The translations under genes were made by a program, and so were the position numbers. The notes beneath the pieces were generated by a model that did not search any database, was not told where the DNA came from, and saw only the letters and a program-made list of their open reading frames with translations. Shown here piece by piece: positions 42,350 through 50,956 of a DNA stretch of 55,438 nt (the first letter of the stretch is position 1; every line of letters starts with the position of its first letter). This DNA comes from CAZGXI01 sp964529715 (GTDB lineage: Bacteria > Chloroflexota > Anaerolineae > Aggregatilineales > Ch27): the NCBI GenBank assembly GCA_964529715.1, contig CAZGXI010000036.1:1-55438 (forward strand), in the 5' to 3' direction.

Positions 42350-45300
42350 TCAGGACCACATCTGGAACGCCCGAAAGCGTATGGCCGTCCCTGCGGGAAA
42401 TGCGCCGGGATACAGGGTGCGGTCTATCCAGCCGACCGCGTGCACCCCGACCTCAACATCGGGCGCAACCGGGAAAATGGCCCGCCCCACCCCAAACCAT
42501 TGCAAACCATCTGCGCTGCACAACGCCGTAACCTGATCCCCGCGCCGCTCCAGACGAAGGACCACTTGCCTGGGCAGGGAAATACGCTGCGGCGGCTCAA
42601 CGGGAAGCTGTCCCTGCCCGGCAATCACATCCTGGCCGTCGATGCAACCTTCAAACGAAACCTCGTGCTTTCCCCGGCTACCCCACACCAGACGCAGGAA
42701 GTTATCGTCGTCGTTCCAGATCACAAGCCCACCGATAGATGGCAGGCCGTCGTTCGCCGGAGCGCAGGTCGCCTGAATGGTCAAATCTCCCGACGATGCG
42801 CGGAGCAAACAGGGTGCACTGCGGTTGAGATGCCACAGGTCCCGCCCATTGGGCGTCCGAACTTCCAGGCCATCCCGACAGGCAAAAGCGCCATCGCCAA
42901 AAGGATCGCGCCAGGCCCAACCAGGAAGCGGTTCACCATCAAATGTGTCGTTGAATCCCCCTGGCGGCAACTGCTCGACTACCCCAGAGACAGGAATAAG
43001 CTGCCATTGAACCGGAAGAGGAGGCATGGCGCGCTGCATTTTGAGCGATTCAAAGGGACGGCAGACTTGTTCAAACGCCTGGGCGCTCTCACAAACCGAT
43101 TCCAGTCCACTTAAAATAACCGCCAACAACGACCACCAGCGATGTTGCGCCCATCCTAAGGGCACCGGGCGCGGAAAAAAAGAGGTCAGTGCAGCCAGGA
43201 AGCGCATCCGGGCCTCATACATTCTGCCCTGCGCCAGATAAACGCATCCCAACCCATAGGGGGCAGCCCATTGCGTCCAAAACAGGTCTCCTCCTGCGGC
43301 AAGCCGCTCGGCCAGATCGAACGCTTCGACCGCCTCATTCCAACGGCGGTCAGCCAGCAAAACCATTCCCCAGTTGAAATAAGACTCCGCAACGAACTTA
43401 TCGAAGCCCAGGGTTTGCGCGCTTTCCAGAGCGCGACGGGCATACCCTTCAGCAGTTGAGAGATCGCCTTGCAGCAGATGTATCCACACCAGCCCGCCCA
43501 GGCAACGCCAGATATGCACCCGCTCGCCGACGGTCTGATACAACTCCAACGCCCGCCCGATATTCCGAGACGCCTCCGGCAGGTCGCCCCGGTCAAAACT
43601 ATATTCACCTCGGTGATCGTAGACAATCGTCAGGAGGCGCAGATCGTTATGCTCATCGGCCAGGTTTTGAATGATCTCCAGCCAGCGGTTCATCTCGGCA
43701 ATGTGCTTCCGCTCGTACAGACTGAAGGTGATGTGCGCATAGGGCGCCCACAACTCCTCCGAATAAGGCAGCCGTCGGATGAAACGGGCCGTCTGGTCGG
43801 TCAGTTCGTAGAAACGCGCATGGTCGTCACGGTGAATACTGGCGATGGCAATCGTCTGGTTCACCAGGGCCGCCTCAACCGTTTCTGCCTCATCTTCCGT
43901 CAACAGGGCCAACACCGTTTCTCCCAGGCGAGCCTGCTCGTTGTAACGCCCCTGCCAATGCAGCACCTCGGCCAACCAGAAGTAAAGCCGGACCAATTCT
44001 CGGATTTCGACACGCGCCTCACGCCCAACTCCAATAGCCCGGCGGAAGTAGTGTTCTGCCTCTCCCCCTTTTCCCAGGATGTAACAAATCTGGCCCAGGC
44101 CGGTCAGGGCAGTTAGCTGCGCCTGTGCCAGCGCATCGCCTGATAGCCCGACATGATGCGGCAGTTCCGCCAACCGATCCAACGCCTGCCGGAAATAGTC
44201 CGCCGCCTGCTCATTGAAGTAAGCGCGGCGCGACTTTTCGCCGGCTTTGACCAGGTACTCGACAGCCTTTTCGGCGTTGGCACTGCGGCTATAATGGTAA
44301 GCGAGATTCTCATAATATTCACTCAAGTTATCCTGATAGCGCCGCTCAATGACCCTGGCGACCTGGGCGTGCAGTTCGGCCCGCTGTTGCCGCGCCAGCG
44401 TCTGATACACCGCCTCCTGGATCAGGACGTGTCTGAACGCATACTCGACTTCCGGCACGACTCGTTCACGATAGATCAGGGCGGCCTCTTCCAGCGTCCA
44501 CAACGCCTGCTCCAGGTCGATGTCCGCAGGCACCACTTCGGCCAGGATTTCCATCGGGAACAGCCATCCGATCACGGCGGCGCAACGCAACACGCGCCGC
44601 AAACCCGCCGTCAGGCGATCCACACGACTTAAAATCACGCTCTGGATACTCTCTGGTACGGCGCTCCCGCTTGCCCCAACCCGAGTCACCCACTGCCCGT
44701 CGGCCTGGTAGAGCGCGCCCGAATCCACCAACGCCCGGATGATCTCCTCCATAAAAAAGGGGTTGCCCCACGAACGATTCAGGACCATCTCCTGCACCGC
44801 CGGGGGAACATTTTCGACCGTCAGCAGGGCTTGCAGCAGATGGTAACTTTGGGCCGGAGTCAGTTCGTGCAGCCGAAGCTCGGTATAGCAGGCCGGACAC
44901 TTCTGCAAGGCGATGGTCGCCAAATGATGGCTTTTGTGGCCCGGCTGTGGGCGATAGGCACACAGGAGAATAATCGGGCTAGTGGGAATCGATTCCATCA
45001 ACAGCGAAATCAAGTCCAAGGACAGATCGTCGGCCCAGTGCAAATCCTCAAAAACCAGCACCAGGGGACGCTGACGAGACAACGCCACGAGAAAATCGAA
45101 AATCGCCAGGAAAGTCTGGCGTCGAATCTGGGCCGGACCGACGTTTTTCAGGCGTTCGCCCCAATCGTTCTCCAGGCGCAGTGACAGCAAATTGCCCAAC
45201 AGTGCCCCAATTTCCTCCAGGCGGGCCGCCGGCAGGTCGCCCCGCGAGACCATCTCTTGCAGCACCGCGACCAGTGCCCCGGCCCGGTCGCGTTCATCAT

Positions 45301-46993
45301 CCACTTGCAGGTAAAAGTAGGTGCGCAGCAAGTCGATGAACGGCCAATAGCTGGTCGCCATGCTCAATTCCTGGCAGCGGCTTTCCAACCACAGCAACGA
45401 AGCGCGGTAGTCCTGGGCAGCCAGGGCCACCTGTTTCAACTCGGCAATCAGGCGTGACTTCCCCAGCCCGGCCTCGCCGATCAAGGAGACGATCTGTCCC
45501 TGGCCATGCAGCACCGCGTCCAGGGCAAACCGAAGCCGGTTCAATTCCTCATCGCGCCCGACCAGTCTGGCATGCAACCCTTCAACGCCGCGCACCTTTT
45601 CGGGGTGCAGCAAAACTCGCCGAACCAGATAGGCCGCCGTCGGTTCCGGCACCCCCTTGACCCCGCTTTCATAGGGCGCAAACTCGAAGGCGCGCCGGGT
45701 GTGGCGGTGAGTCGCCTCGCTGACCAATACTTCATTCAACGGAGCCTTACCTTGCAGCCGTGAGGCCAGGTTGACTACCGGTCCGATCATGGTGGCTTCT
45801 TGGCTTTCTGTCCCCGGCGACTGGAAATAAACCTGGCCAGTGCTGATCCCGATGCTGACCCCCAATCCCTTTTTTCGGGCCGCTGCCTGGATTTCCAGAG
45901 CCGCCCGGATCGCCCGTTCCGGGTCGTCTTCATGCGCCAGCGGAATGCCGAAAACCGCTTGCACACTGCCCCCAACGAAGCGGTTTACTTGCGCCTCGTA
46001 TCTAGAAACCGCCTGCTTCACCAATTGCATCAGGACATCCGCCGCGTCAGCAAGCTCGTCCAGACTGCTTCTCCCGCCGGAGTCGGCAACTTCCCCCACC
46101 CCAGCGCATAACACGCTGACCAACCGGATTTCATCTTCTGGATGGGCAAGAGATGTGGCCAATACCGGAGCCGGCAAGACAGGGAGCAAAGGATCATATC
46201 CTATCTGCACCTCCCGCCCTGCCACCGGGCCTTCCTCGCCCCGACGAATACGCTCGTACAGAGCCGTCATCTCTCGATCCGGCGGAAGTTCCAGTTCAGT
46301 AGCAAGAACGTGCAGGTATTCCTGGTACTGGCGCAATGCCGCTGCTCGTTGTCCTGTCCGGGCATACAACTGCATCAAGGCAGCGTGGGGCGCTTCCATC
46401 AGCGGATCAAGCCCCAACCAGCGCCGGGCATAGGGGATCGCTTGCTCATAGTTTCCGGCAGCCAACAGGTGTCGCACCAGACGGGAAAGCGCACCGGCCA
46501 GTTCTCGCCGCAAACTTTCGGCCTCAAAGAACTGCCACTCATCAAAGGCCGGACAATCCGGCAGCGTGAAGCCGGCCAGAAAATCGTCCCGGTACAACGC
46601 CGCCGCCTCCGCCAGCAAGGGAACACACGCAGCACAAGCCACATCGAGCGCATGGCCGTGCGTCTGGCAGGCTGCCAGCGACAACCGAAACGCGGCGACG
46701 TCCACCCACAGATCCGCCTCCGACGGCAGGGCTACCCTCTCCCCGGTGATGTCCAGGCAGGATCTTCCCAAGACTTTATTGAGATCAGAAAGAACACGGC
46801 GTAAGGCAGTGCGCCCCCGGCTCTGATCGGCCTCCGGCCAGAGCAAAGTAGTCAGCCCATCACGACTGGCTGCCTGCCGCCGCACCGCCAGGTAGATCAC
46901 CAACGCCAGGGCTTTGCGGCGGCCCAACTCGACCGGTTCACCGTCCCGCTCAAAGCGCGGCGAACCCAACAACCACAGTTTTAAGCGAGGCAA
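42350..46993 (-). CDS. Giant SARP/BTAD-cyclase-homology-AAA-TPR regulator with C-terminal ConA-like domain
   Basis: A 1547-residue protein starting at TTG 46993, with GAGGTG 8 bases upstream. Domain order: OmpR/SARP-type DNA-binding domain (residues 1-95, LKLWLLGSPRFERDGEPVEL and LALVIYLAVRR), BTAD helical repeat (about 96-245), class III cyclase homology domain (about 285-435), AAA/NB-ARC-like ATPase with Walker A GEAGLGKSR (about 504) and Walker B LVLVFEDLHWAD (about 645), TPR region (about 890-1320), and a final beta-rich ConA-like/DUF1349-type domain (about 1345-1547). The cyclase domain lacks both metal-binding Asp residues: LCAGV replaces LFADI-like, and VGGSV replaces IGDGV-like. It is cytoplasmic with no signal. 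Glycan genes flank it on both sides, suggesting control of that locus. Confidence 0.85.
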   Translation of the reverse strand: MPRLKLWLLGSPRFERDGEPVELGRRKALALVIYLAVRRQAASRDGLTTLLWPEADQSRGRTALRRVLSDLNKVLGRSCLDITGERVALPSEADLWVDVAAFRLSLAACQTHGHALDVACAACVPLLAEAAALYRDDFLAGFTLPDCPAFDEWQFFEAESLRRELAGALSRLVRHLLAAGNYEQAIPYARRWLGLDPLMEAPHAALMQLYARTGQRAAALRQYQEYLHVLATELELPPDREMTALYERIRRGEEGPVAGREVQIGYDPLLPVLPAPVLATSLAHPEDEIRLVSVLCAGVGEVADSGGRSSLDELADAADVLMQLVKQAVSRYEAQVNRFVGGSVQAVFGIPLAHEDDPERAIRAALEIQAAARKKGLGVSIGISTGQVYFQSPGTESQEATMIGPVVNLASRLQGKAPLNEVLVSEATHRHTRRAFEFAPYESGVKGVPEPTAAYLVRRVLLHPEKVRGVEGLHARLVGRDEELNRLRFALDAVLHGQGQIVSLIGEAGLGKSRLIAELKQVALAAQDYRASLLWLESRCQELSMATSYWPFIDLLRTYFYLQVDDERDRAGALVAVLQEMVSRGDLPAARLEEIGALLGNLLSLRLENDWGERLKNVGPAQIRRQTFLAIFDFLVALSRQRPLVLVFEDLHWADDLSLDLISLLMESIPTSPIILLCAYRPQPGHKSHHLATIALQKCPACYTELRLHELTPAQSYHLLQALLTVENVPPAVQEMVLNRSWGNPFFMEEIIRALVDSGALYQADGQWVTRVGASGSAVPESIQSVILSRVDRLTAGLRRVLRCAAVIGWLFPMEILAEVVPADIDLEQALWTLEEAALIYRERVVPEVEYAFRHVLIQEAVYQTLARQQRAELHAQVARVIERRYQDNLSEYYENLAYHYSRSANAEKAVEYLVKAGEKSRRAYFNEQAADYFRQALDRLAELPHHVGLSGDALAQAQLTALTGLGQICYILGKGGEAEHYFRRAIGVGREARVEIRELVRLYFWLAEVLHWQGRYNEQARLGETVLALLTEDEAETVEAALVNQTIAIASIHRDDHARFYELTDQTARFIRRLPYSEELWAPYAHITFSLYERKHIAEMNRWLEIIQNLADEHNDLRLLTIVYDHRGEYSFDRGDLPEASRNIGRALELYQTVGERVHIWRCLGGLVWIHLLQGDLSTAEGYARRALESAQTLGFDKFVAESYFNWGMVLLADRRWNEAVEAFDLAERLAAGGDLFWTQWAAPYGLGCVYLAQGRMYEARMRFLAALTSFFPRPVPLGWAQHRWWSLLAVILSGLESVCESAQAFEQVCRPFESLKMQRAMPPLPVQWQLIPVSGVVEQLPPGGFNDTFDGEPLPGWAWRDPFGDGAFACRDGLEVRTPNGRDLWHLNRSAPCLLRASSGDLTIQATCAPANDGLPSIGGLVIWNDDDNFLRLVWGSRGKHEVSFEGCIDGQDVIAGQGQLPVEPPQRISLPRQVVLRLERRGDQVTALCSADGLQWFGVGRAIFPVAPDVEVGVHAVGWIDRTLYPGAFPAGTAIRFRAFQMWS

Positions 46994-47045
46994 GATGATT
47001 CACCTCAGGGGTGTTTGCATCCCACTGAAGCCTATCCTAAACGGA

Positions 47046-47726
47046 TCACGCCGCCGCATCCGTAATTTGCACACCGTCCAGGATACGGCTGAACAGGCGG
47101 CTCACGCCTGCCCAAGTTCCATCCACAACAACCGCCTGGATGATGAGAAGGTTCGCCTCTGTCGGCGCGAGAACGACAAACTCGGTTTCATAAGCATGAT
47201 CGGAAACGGTCTGGGTAAAATGCGCGCGCGCACCGGGTACGCCGTCCACCGTCACGTCCGTCACCGCGCTGATTTCCCTCATACCGCTGCGATTGGCCGC
47301 CAGGAATTGCTGAACAATCTCGGCAGGGGTCATTTGCATAGAAAAGCCACTCTGACGCGCATAATTTCTGAACTCGATGGCAACCTGCCCCGGTTCTTCT
47401 GGCCCGCGAACCGATTGCAGTTGACCGTCTGAACCGACAGAAACCGCGTCGAAGTTAGCAACAATAAACCGTTCTGGGATCGGCGTGACGGTCCAGCCAT
47501 CAGGGTGGCTAAAGCGAACACCGACGGCTGCATTTTCGTAAACCTGAGTCAGCTCGAGATCGTTCAAATCCACCACGCGCCGGGCACGGTCCACAGGAAT
47601 GCGGGCGCCGGCGATGGCAAAAAACAACAGCACCAACGCGATGGTCAGGACAATGTATTGCCACGAAATCGCTTCTGGAAGTGGAGCCAGCGCCATCTGG
47701 TCGGAGCGGGTCTGTTGTTCCTCCAT
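47046..47726 (-). CDS. Membrane-anchored hypothetical protein, upstream of giant regulator
   Basis: About 226 residues from ATG 47726 (GGAG 11 bases upstream); GTG 47762 gives 238 residues. A cytoplasmic N-terminus of about 20 residues is followed by one membrane segment (WQYIVLTIALVLLFFAIAGA). The external domain begins with ENAAVGVRFSHPDGWTVTPIPERFIVANFD and ends ANLLIIQAVVVDGTWAGVSRLFSRILDGVQI. This resembles the PsbP-like/DUF1795 fold type, in which a SYPxGW-like start and FxxIxxSF-like end are seen; the assignment is tentative. The stop is about 50 bases before the regulator, so they may be co-transcribed, and the protein might supply an envelope signal. Confidence 0.6.
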   Translation of the reverse strand: MEEQQTRSDQMALAPLPEAISWQYIVLTIALVLLFFAIAGARIPVDRARRVVDLNDLELTQVYENAAVGVRFSHPDGWTVTPIPERFIVANFDAVSVGSDGQLQSVRGPEEPGQVAIEFRNYARQSGFSMQMTPAEIVQQFLAANRSGMREISAVTDVTVDGVPGARAHFTQTVSDHAYETEFVVLAPTEANLLIIQAVVVDGTWAGVSRLFSRILDGVQITDAAA

Positions 47727-47787
47727 CAGGTCGAACACTCCATTCTTTATGTTCAGTTGCACACATGTTGCCGGGTTGGTGGTGTGG

Positions 47788-47816
47788 AGTATATGCTATC
47801 CTGTCGCTTTGCTCAA
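47788..47816 (-). promoter_or_regulatory. Promoter of the leftward membrane-protein/regulator pair
   Basis: Read on the minus strand, TTGAGC (47811-47816) and TATACT (47788-47793) are separated by exactly 17 bp. It lies about 60 bases upstream of the chosen start at 47726. Confidence 0.6.
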
Positions 47817-47843
47817 ATTCTGGTCGAAGCCGCCTTAGGCCGG

Positions 47844-47873
47844 TATAATCATCCCCCGCCGCAAACATGCGGC
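47844..47873 (+). promoter_or_regulatory. TATAAT box followed by a hairpin/operator upstream of rmd
   Basis: TATAAT (47844-47849) is followed by GCCGCA-AACA-TGCGGC (47858-47873), a perfect 6-bp inverted repeat with 4-nt loop at the expected transcription start. No good -35 is seen at 16-18 bp. An in-frame ATG at 47867 falls inside the hairpin and is unlikely to be the start. Confidence 0.4.
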
Positions 47874-47902
47874 GCAATTTTGCTGCCAACAGGAGACCGA
47901 AT

Positions 47903-48886
47903 TTGCGGGCGCTCATTACGGGAGCAGATGGGTTCGCAGGACTGCACCTGATCCGCCATTTGCGGCAAAACGACCCTCCCCTGGAACTACACGGTACGGT
48001 CCGGCTGCCTGCTGAAAATTATCCCTATCTTGACAACCTGCTGCACAGTGTCACCTCGCTAAACCTGTGCGATTTCGACTCCGTCTTGCGCCTGTTTAAA
48101 GCCGTCCAACCAGACCATGTCTATCACCTTGCGGCGCAAGCGTTCGTCCCCCGCTCCTTCGAGAATCCCTGGGAAACACTGGAAAACAATATCCATGCCC
48201 AGTTGAACGTCTTCCAGGCCGCCATTGAACTTGGCCTGCGCCCGCGTATCCTGGTAGTCAGCTCCGGCGAGGTGTACGGCCCGGTCCCTCTGGACAAACT
48301 GCCGATTACTGAGGATCATCCGTTCATGCCGCTGAATCCCTACAGCGTCAGTAAGATCGGGCAGGACATGCTTGGCCTGCAATACTACCTGAGCCACGAA
48401 CTGCCCGTCGTGCGCGTGCGGCCCTTCAACCACATCGGCCCCGGCCAGAACCCCAGTTTCGTCGCGCCCGCCTTTGCCACCCAGATCGCGCAGATCGAGC
48501 AGGGATTGCAGCCGCCACTGCTGGAAGTGGGCAACCTGCTGCCGCAGCGCGATTTTACTGACGTGCGTGATGTGGTCCGGGCTTATCACCTGGCGCTGAC
48601 CCAGGGGCGTCCAGGCAGCGTCTACAACGTTTGCAGCGGCAAGGCTTACAGCGCCCGACAACTGCTGGACATTCTGTTGAGCTTCAGCCACATATCGGTT
48701 GAGGTTCGGGTTGATCCTACCCGGCTGCGCGCCACAGATCGCCCGTTGGTACTCGGCTCGGCTGCCCGCCTGACCGCAGATACTGGCTGGCAGCCGACCA
48801 TTTCCATTCATCAGAGTCTCCACGACGTGCTTGTTGAATGCCGTGAGCGCATAGCTCATGCCCAAAGTCAGCCTGTATCCAAGTGA
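47903..48886 (+). CDS. rmd: GDP-6-deoxy-D-mannose reductase (Rmd-like, SDR family)
   Basis: About 327 residues from TTG 47903, with AGGAG 7 bases upstream; ATG 47867 is less likely because it is within a hairpin. Extended SDR fold: NAD(P)-binding LITGADGFAGLHL, YHLAAQAFVPRSFENP, VVSSGEVYGPV, and catalytic YSVSK. VRPFNHIGPGQNPSFVAPAFATQIAQIEQGLQ and VYNVCSGKAYSARQLLDILLSF match the Rmd subgroup closely. The enzyme reduces GDP-4-keto-6-deoxymannose, the product of Gmd, to GDP-D-rhamnose. gmd starts 15 bases downstream, which strongly supports this pathway. Confidence 0.82.
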   Translation: MRALITGADGFAGLHLIRHLRQNDPPLELHGTVRLPAENYPYLDNLLHSVTSLNLCDFDSVLRLFKAVQPDHVYHLAAQAFVPRSFENPWETLENNIHAQLNVFQAAIELGLRPRILVVSSGEVYGPVPLDKLPITEDHPFMPLNPYSVSKIGQDMLGLQYYLSHELPVVRVRPFNHIGPGQNPSFVAPAFATQIAQIEQGLQPPLLEVGNLLPQRDFTDVRDVVRAYHLALTQGRPGSVYNVCSGKAYSARQLLDILLSFSHISVEVRVDPTRLRATDRPLVLGSAARLTADTGWQPTISIHQSLHDVLVECRERIAHAQSQPVSK

Positions 48887-48901
48887 AGGAATTACAATAA
48901 C

Positions 48902-50956
48902 GTGACCAAAAGCGCATTGATCACCGGAATCACCGGGCAGGACGGATCGTATCTGGCTGAATTCCTGCTCGAACAAGGCTACGAAGTCTATGGGCTGGTC
49001 CGGCGGACCAGTACGGTCAACTTCAGCCGCATCCGCCACATCCAGGAGCGCATCAACCTGCTTTCCGGCGATATGCTGGACCAGACCTCGCTAGTCACGG
49101 CGCTCGAACAAAGCCAGCCCGATGAAGTCTACAACCTGGCAGCACAGAGCTTCGTGCAAACTTCGTGGACGCAGCCCGTCTTTACCGGCGACGTGACTGC
49201 ACTCGGCGTCACACGCCTGCTGGATGCCATCCGCACGGTGAATTCCAAGATTCGCTTTTACCAGGCTTCCAGCAGCGAGATGTTCGGCAAAGTCCGGGAA
49301 GTCCCACAGCGCGAGACGACCCCCTTCTATCCACGCAGTCCTTACGGCGTGGCGAAGGTCTATGGGCATTGGATCACCGTGAATTACCGCGAGAGCTATG
49401 GACTTCACGCAACGAGTGGCATCCTGTTCAACCACGAGTGCGTGACAGAGAAAACGCCAGTTCTGATCAGAAGGAATGGGCTAATCGAGTTTCTCCCCAT
49501 CGAAGACATCGTTCCCCACCCCTCGGACCATCACATCCATTCCCGCTACACCACTGATGTGAAGCCTGAGGATCGTTTTGAAGTATGGGACGCGAACGGC
49601 TGGACTGAAGTAACCTGCTTAACGGCAACGTGGAATGGGTCTCAAACAAAACCGAACAAGATCGTTCATCGGATTGCGGCTCGTGGAGCGGTGTACAGTG
49701 TTACCAGCGACCATGTGGTTTTTACCCGTCATGAAGGCAAAGTCGTTGAAAAGCCCGCCGGAACGGTCGAGGCCGGCGATTCGGTCGCTTTGATCGCGTT
49801 GCCGGCCCCAACAGACATCATCAGCATGACCGAAGACGAGGCATGGCTGTTAGGTATCCTGATTGCCAAAGGGAAGATAAACGAAGAGGGGGAAATAACG
49901 GTAACGCACCCCGACCTCCTTTTGCTCAATGAGGTGGCCGCCTGCTGGCGCAAAGTGACCGGTGGCACTACGGAGCATCACACTGTACCGCGCGATTTCG
50001 GGAACGGGCCGAACGCCTCACAACTGCGGTTGAATAGAATGCAGGCATACGCACGCTATTTGCGAGAGTCGATCTATACGCGATCCGGGGACAAGCGCAT
50101 TCCTCTGCGCATCCTCAATGCCTCATATGAAGCTCGCATGGCGTTTTTGCGTGGTTTCAATGCCGGCGATGGCCTCAAGAGCACTCCCAGCACTGACGAA
50201 TTCCAGGGCTTCAGAACATCTTCGGCGGTGCTTGCCGCTGGTCTTTACTGGCTGGCCCTCACGACGCTGAAGCAACGCGCTGTCGTCTGTATTGAGGAAC
50301 GCGACGGCAATCTGGACTACCAGATCAACCTCAGTTCCCCAAATGTGCCGGGTGAACAAGATCAACACCTACAACAACCTTTGGAAGAGGTCGTCAAAGC
50401 AGAGCCGACCGAATACAAAGGCTGGCTGTTCGATCTTGCAACCGCTAGCGGCACGTTTCACGCTGGAATCGGACAGGGTTGGATTCATAATTCTCCCCGG
50501 CGTGGTCTGGAATTCGTTACGCGCAAAGTGACCAACGCCGTCGCCAAGATCAAGCTCGGCCTGGCCGATCATGTAGCACTGGGCAACCTGGACAGCCGCC
50601 GTGACTGGGGCTTCGCAGGCGATTACGTCAAGGCCATGTGGCTGATGCTTCAACAAGACGAACCGGACGATTACGTGATCGCCACCGGCGAGACTCACAT
50701 GGTCCAGGAACTTTGTGAAGCCGCCTTCGGTTACGTCGGGCTAGATTGGCGAGATTACGTCCGGCAGGATGAGCGGTTCATGCGCCCGGCAGAGGTGGAC
50801 TTGCTGGTCGGCGATCCTTCTAAAGCCGGGAGCAAGCTGGGCTGGGAACCAAACGTCCAGTTCCGCGAGCTGATTCAGATGATGGTTGATGCCGATCTGC
50901 AAATGCTCCAGGAAGACCTAGAAAGAGGACGCGCGTGGCAGGACCGGTCCTATTGA
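48902..50956 (+). CDS. gmd: GDP-mannose 4,6-dehydratase precursor containing an intein
   Basis: A 684-residue precursor from GTG 48902. N-extein, residues 1-179: NADP-binding ITGITGQDGSYLAEFLLEQG, VRRTSTVNFSRIRHI, SSSEMFGKV (catalytic Ser/Glu region) and YGVAK (catalytic Tyr and Lys), ending SGILFNHE. Residues 180-530 are an intein. C-extein, residues 531-684, resumes with SPRRGLEFVTRKVTNAVAKIKLG. The joined protein would be 333 residues, the usual Gmd size, with the uninterrupted motif ILFNHESPRRG. Gmd converts GDP-D-mannose to GDP-4-keto-6-deoxy-D-mannose; with the Rmd-like neighbour this makes GDP-D-rhamnose for the glycan locus. Without splicing the substrate-binding loop would be split, so splicing is presumably required. 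Confidence 0.93.
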   Translation: MTKSALITGITGQDGSYLAEFLLEQGYEVYGLVRRTSTVNFSRIRHIQERINLLSGDMLDQTSLVTALEQSQPDEVYNLAAQSFVQTSWTQPVFTGDVTALGVTRLLDAIRTVNSKIRFYQASSSEMFGKVREVPQRETTPFYPRSPYGVAKVYGHWITVNYRESYGLHATSGILFNHECVTEKTPVLIRRNGLIEFLPIEDIVPHPSDHHIHSRYTTDVKPEDRFEVWDANGWTEVTCLTATWNGSQTKPNKIVHRIAARGAVYSVTSDHVVFTRHEGKVVEKPAGTVEAGDSVALIALPAPTDIISMTEDEAWLLGILIAKGKINEEGEITVTHPDLLLLNEVAACWRKVTGGTTEHHTVPRDFGNGPNASQLRLNRMQAYARYLRESIYTRSGDKRIPLRILNASYEARMAFLRGFNAGDGLKSTPSTDEFQGFRTSSAVLAAGLYWLALTTLKQRAVVCIEERDGNLDYQINLSSPNVPGEQDQHLQQPLEEVVKAEPTEYKGWLFDLATASGTFHAGIGQGWIHNSPRRGLEFVTRKVTNAVAKIKLGLADHVALGNLDSRRDWGFAGDYVKAMWLMLQQDEPDDYVIATGETHMVQELCEAAFGYVGLDWRDYVRQDERFMRPAEVDLLVGDPSKAGSKLGWEPNVQFRELIQMMVDADLQMLQEDLERGRAWQDRSY
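49439..50491 (+). other. Intein in Gmd (351 residues, degenerate LAGLIDADG endonuclease region)
   Basis: Begins at Cys180 of the precursor and ends with His-Asn before Ser531 (+1 nucleophile). Block A: CVTEKTPVLI. Block B: AVYSVTSDHVVF with the TxxH motif (intein residues 89-92). Block F: GWLFDLATASGTFHA; block G: GWIHN followed by S. All residues needed for standard class 1 splicing are present. LAGLIDADG-like motifs are at intein residues 137-147 (LLGILIAKGKI; the usual acidic residue is Lys) and 236-245 (FLRGFNAGDG; acidic residue kept). The DNA is less GC-rich than the flanking exteins, consistent with horizontal arrival. Confidence 0.93.

Noticed and set aside
48902..50956. Gmd with a lineage-specific domain insertion instead of an intein
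   Set aside because: The insertion begins with Cys, ends with His-Asn before Ser, and contains TxxH and LAGLIDADG-like motifs in the right order; a plain insertion would not explain all of these.
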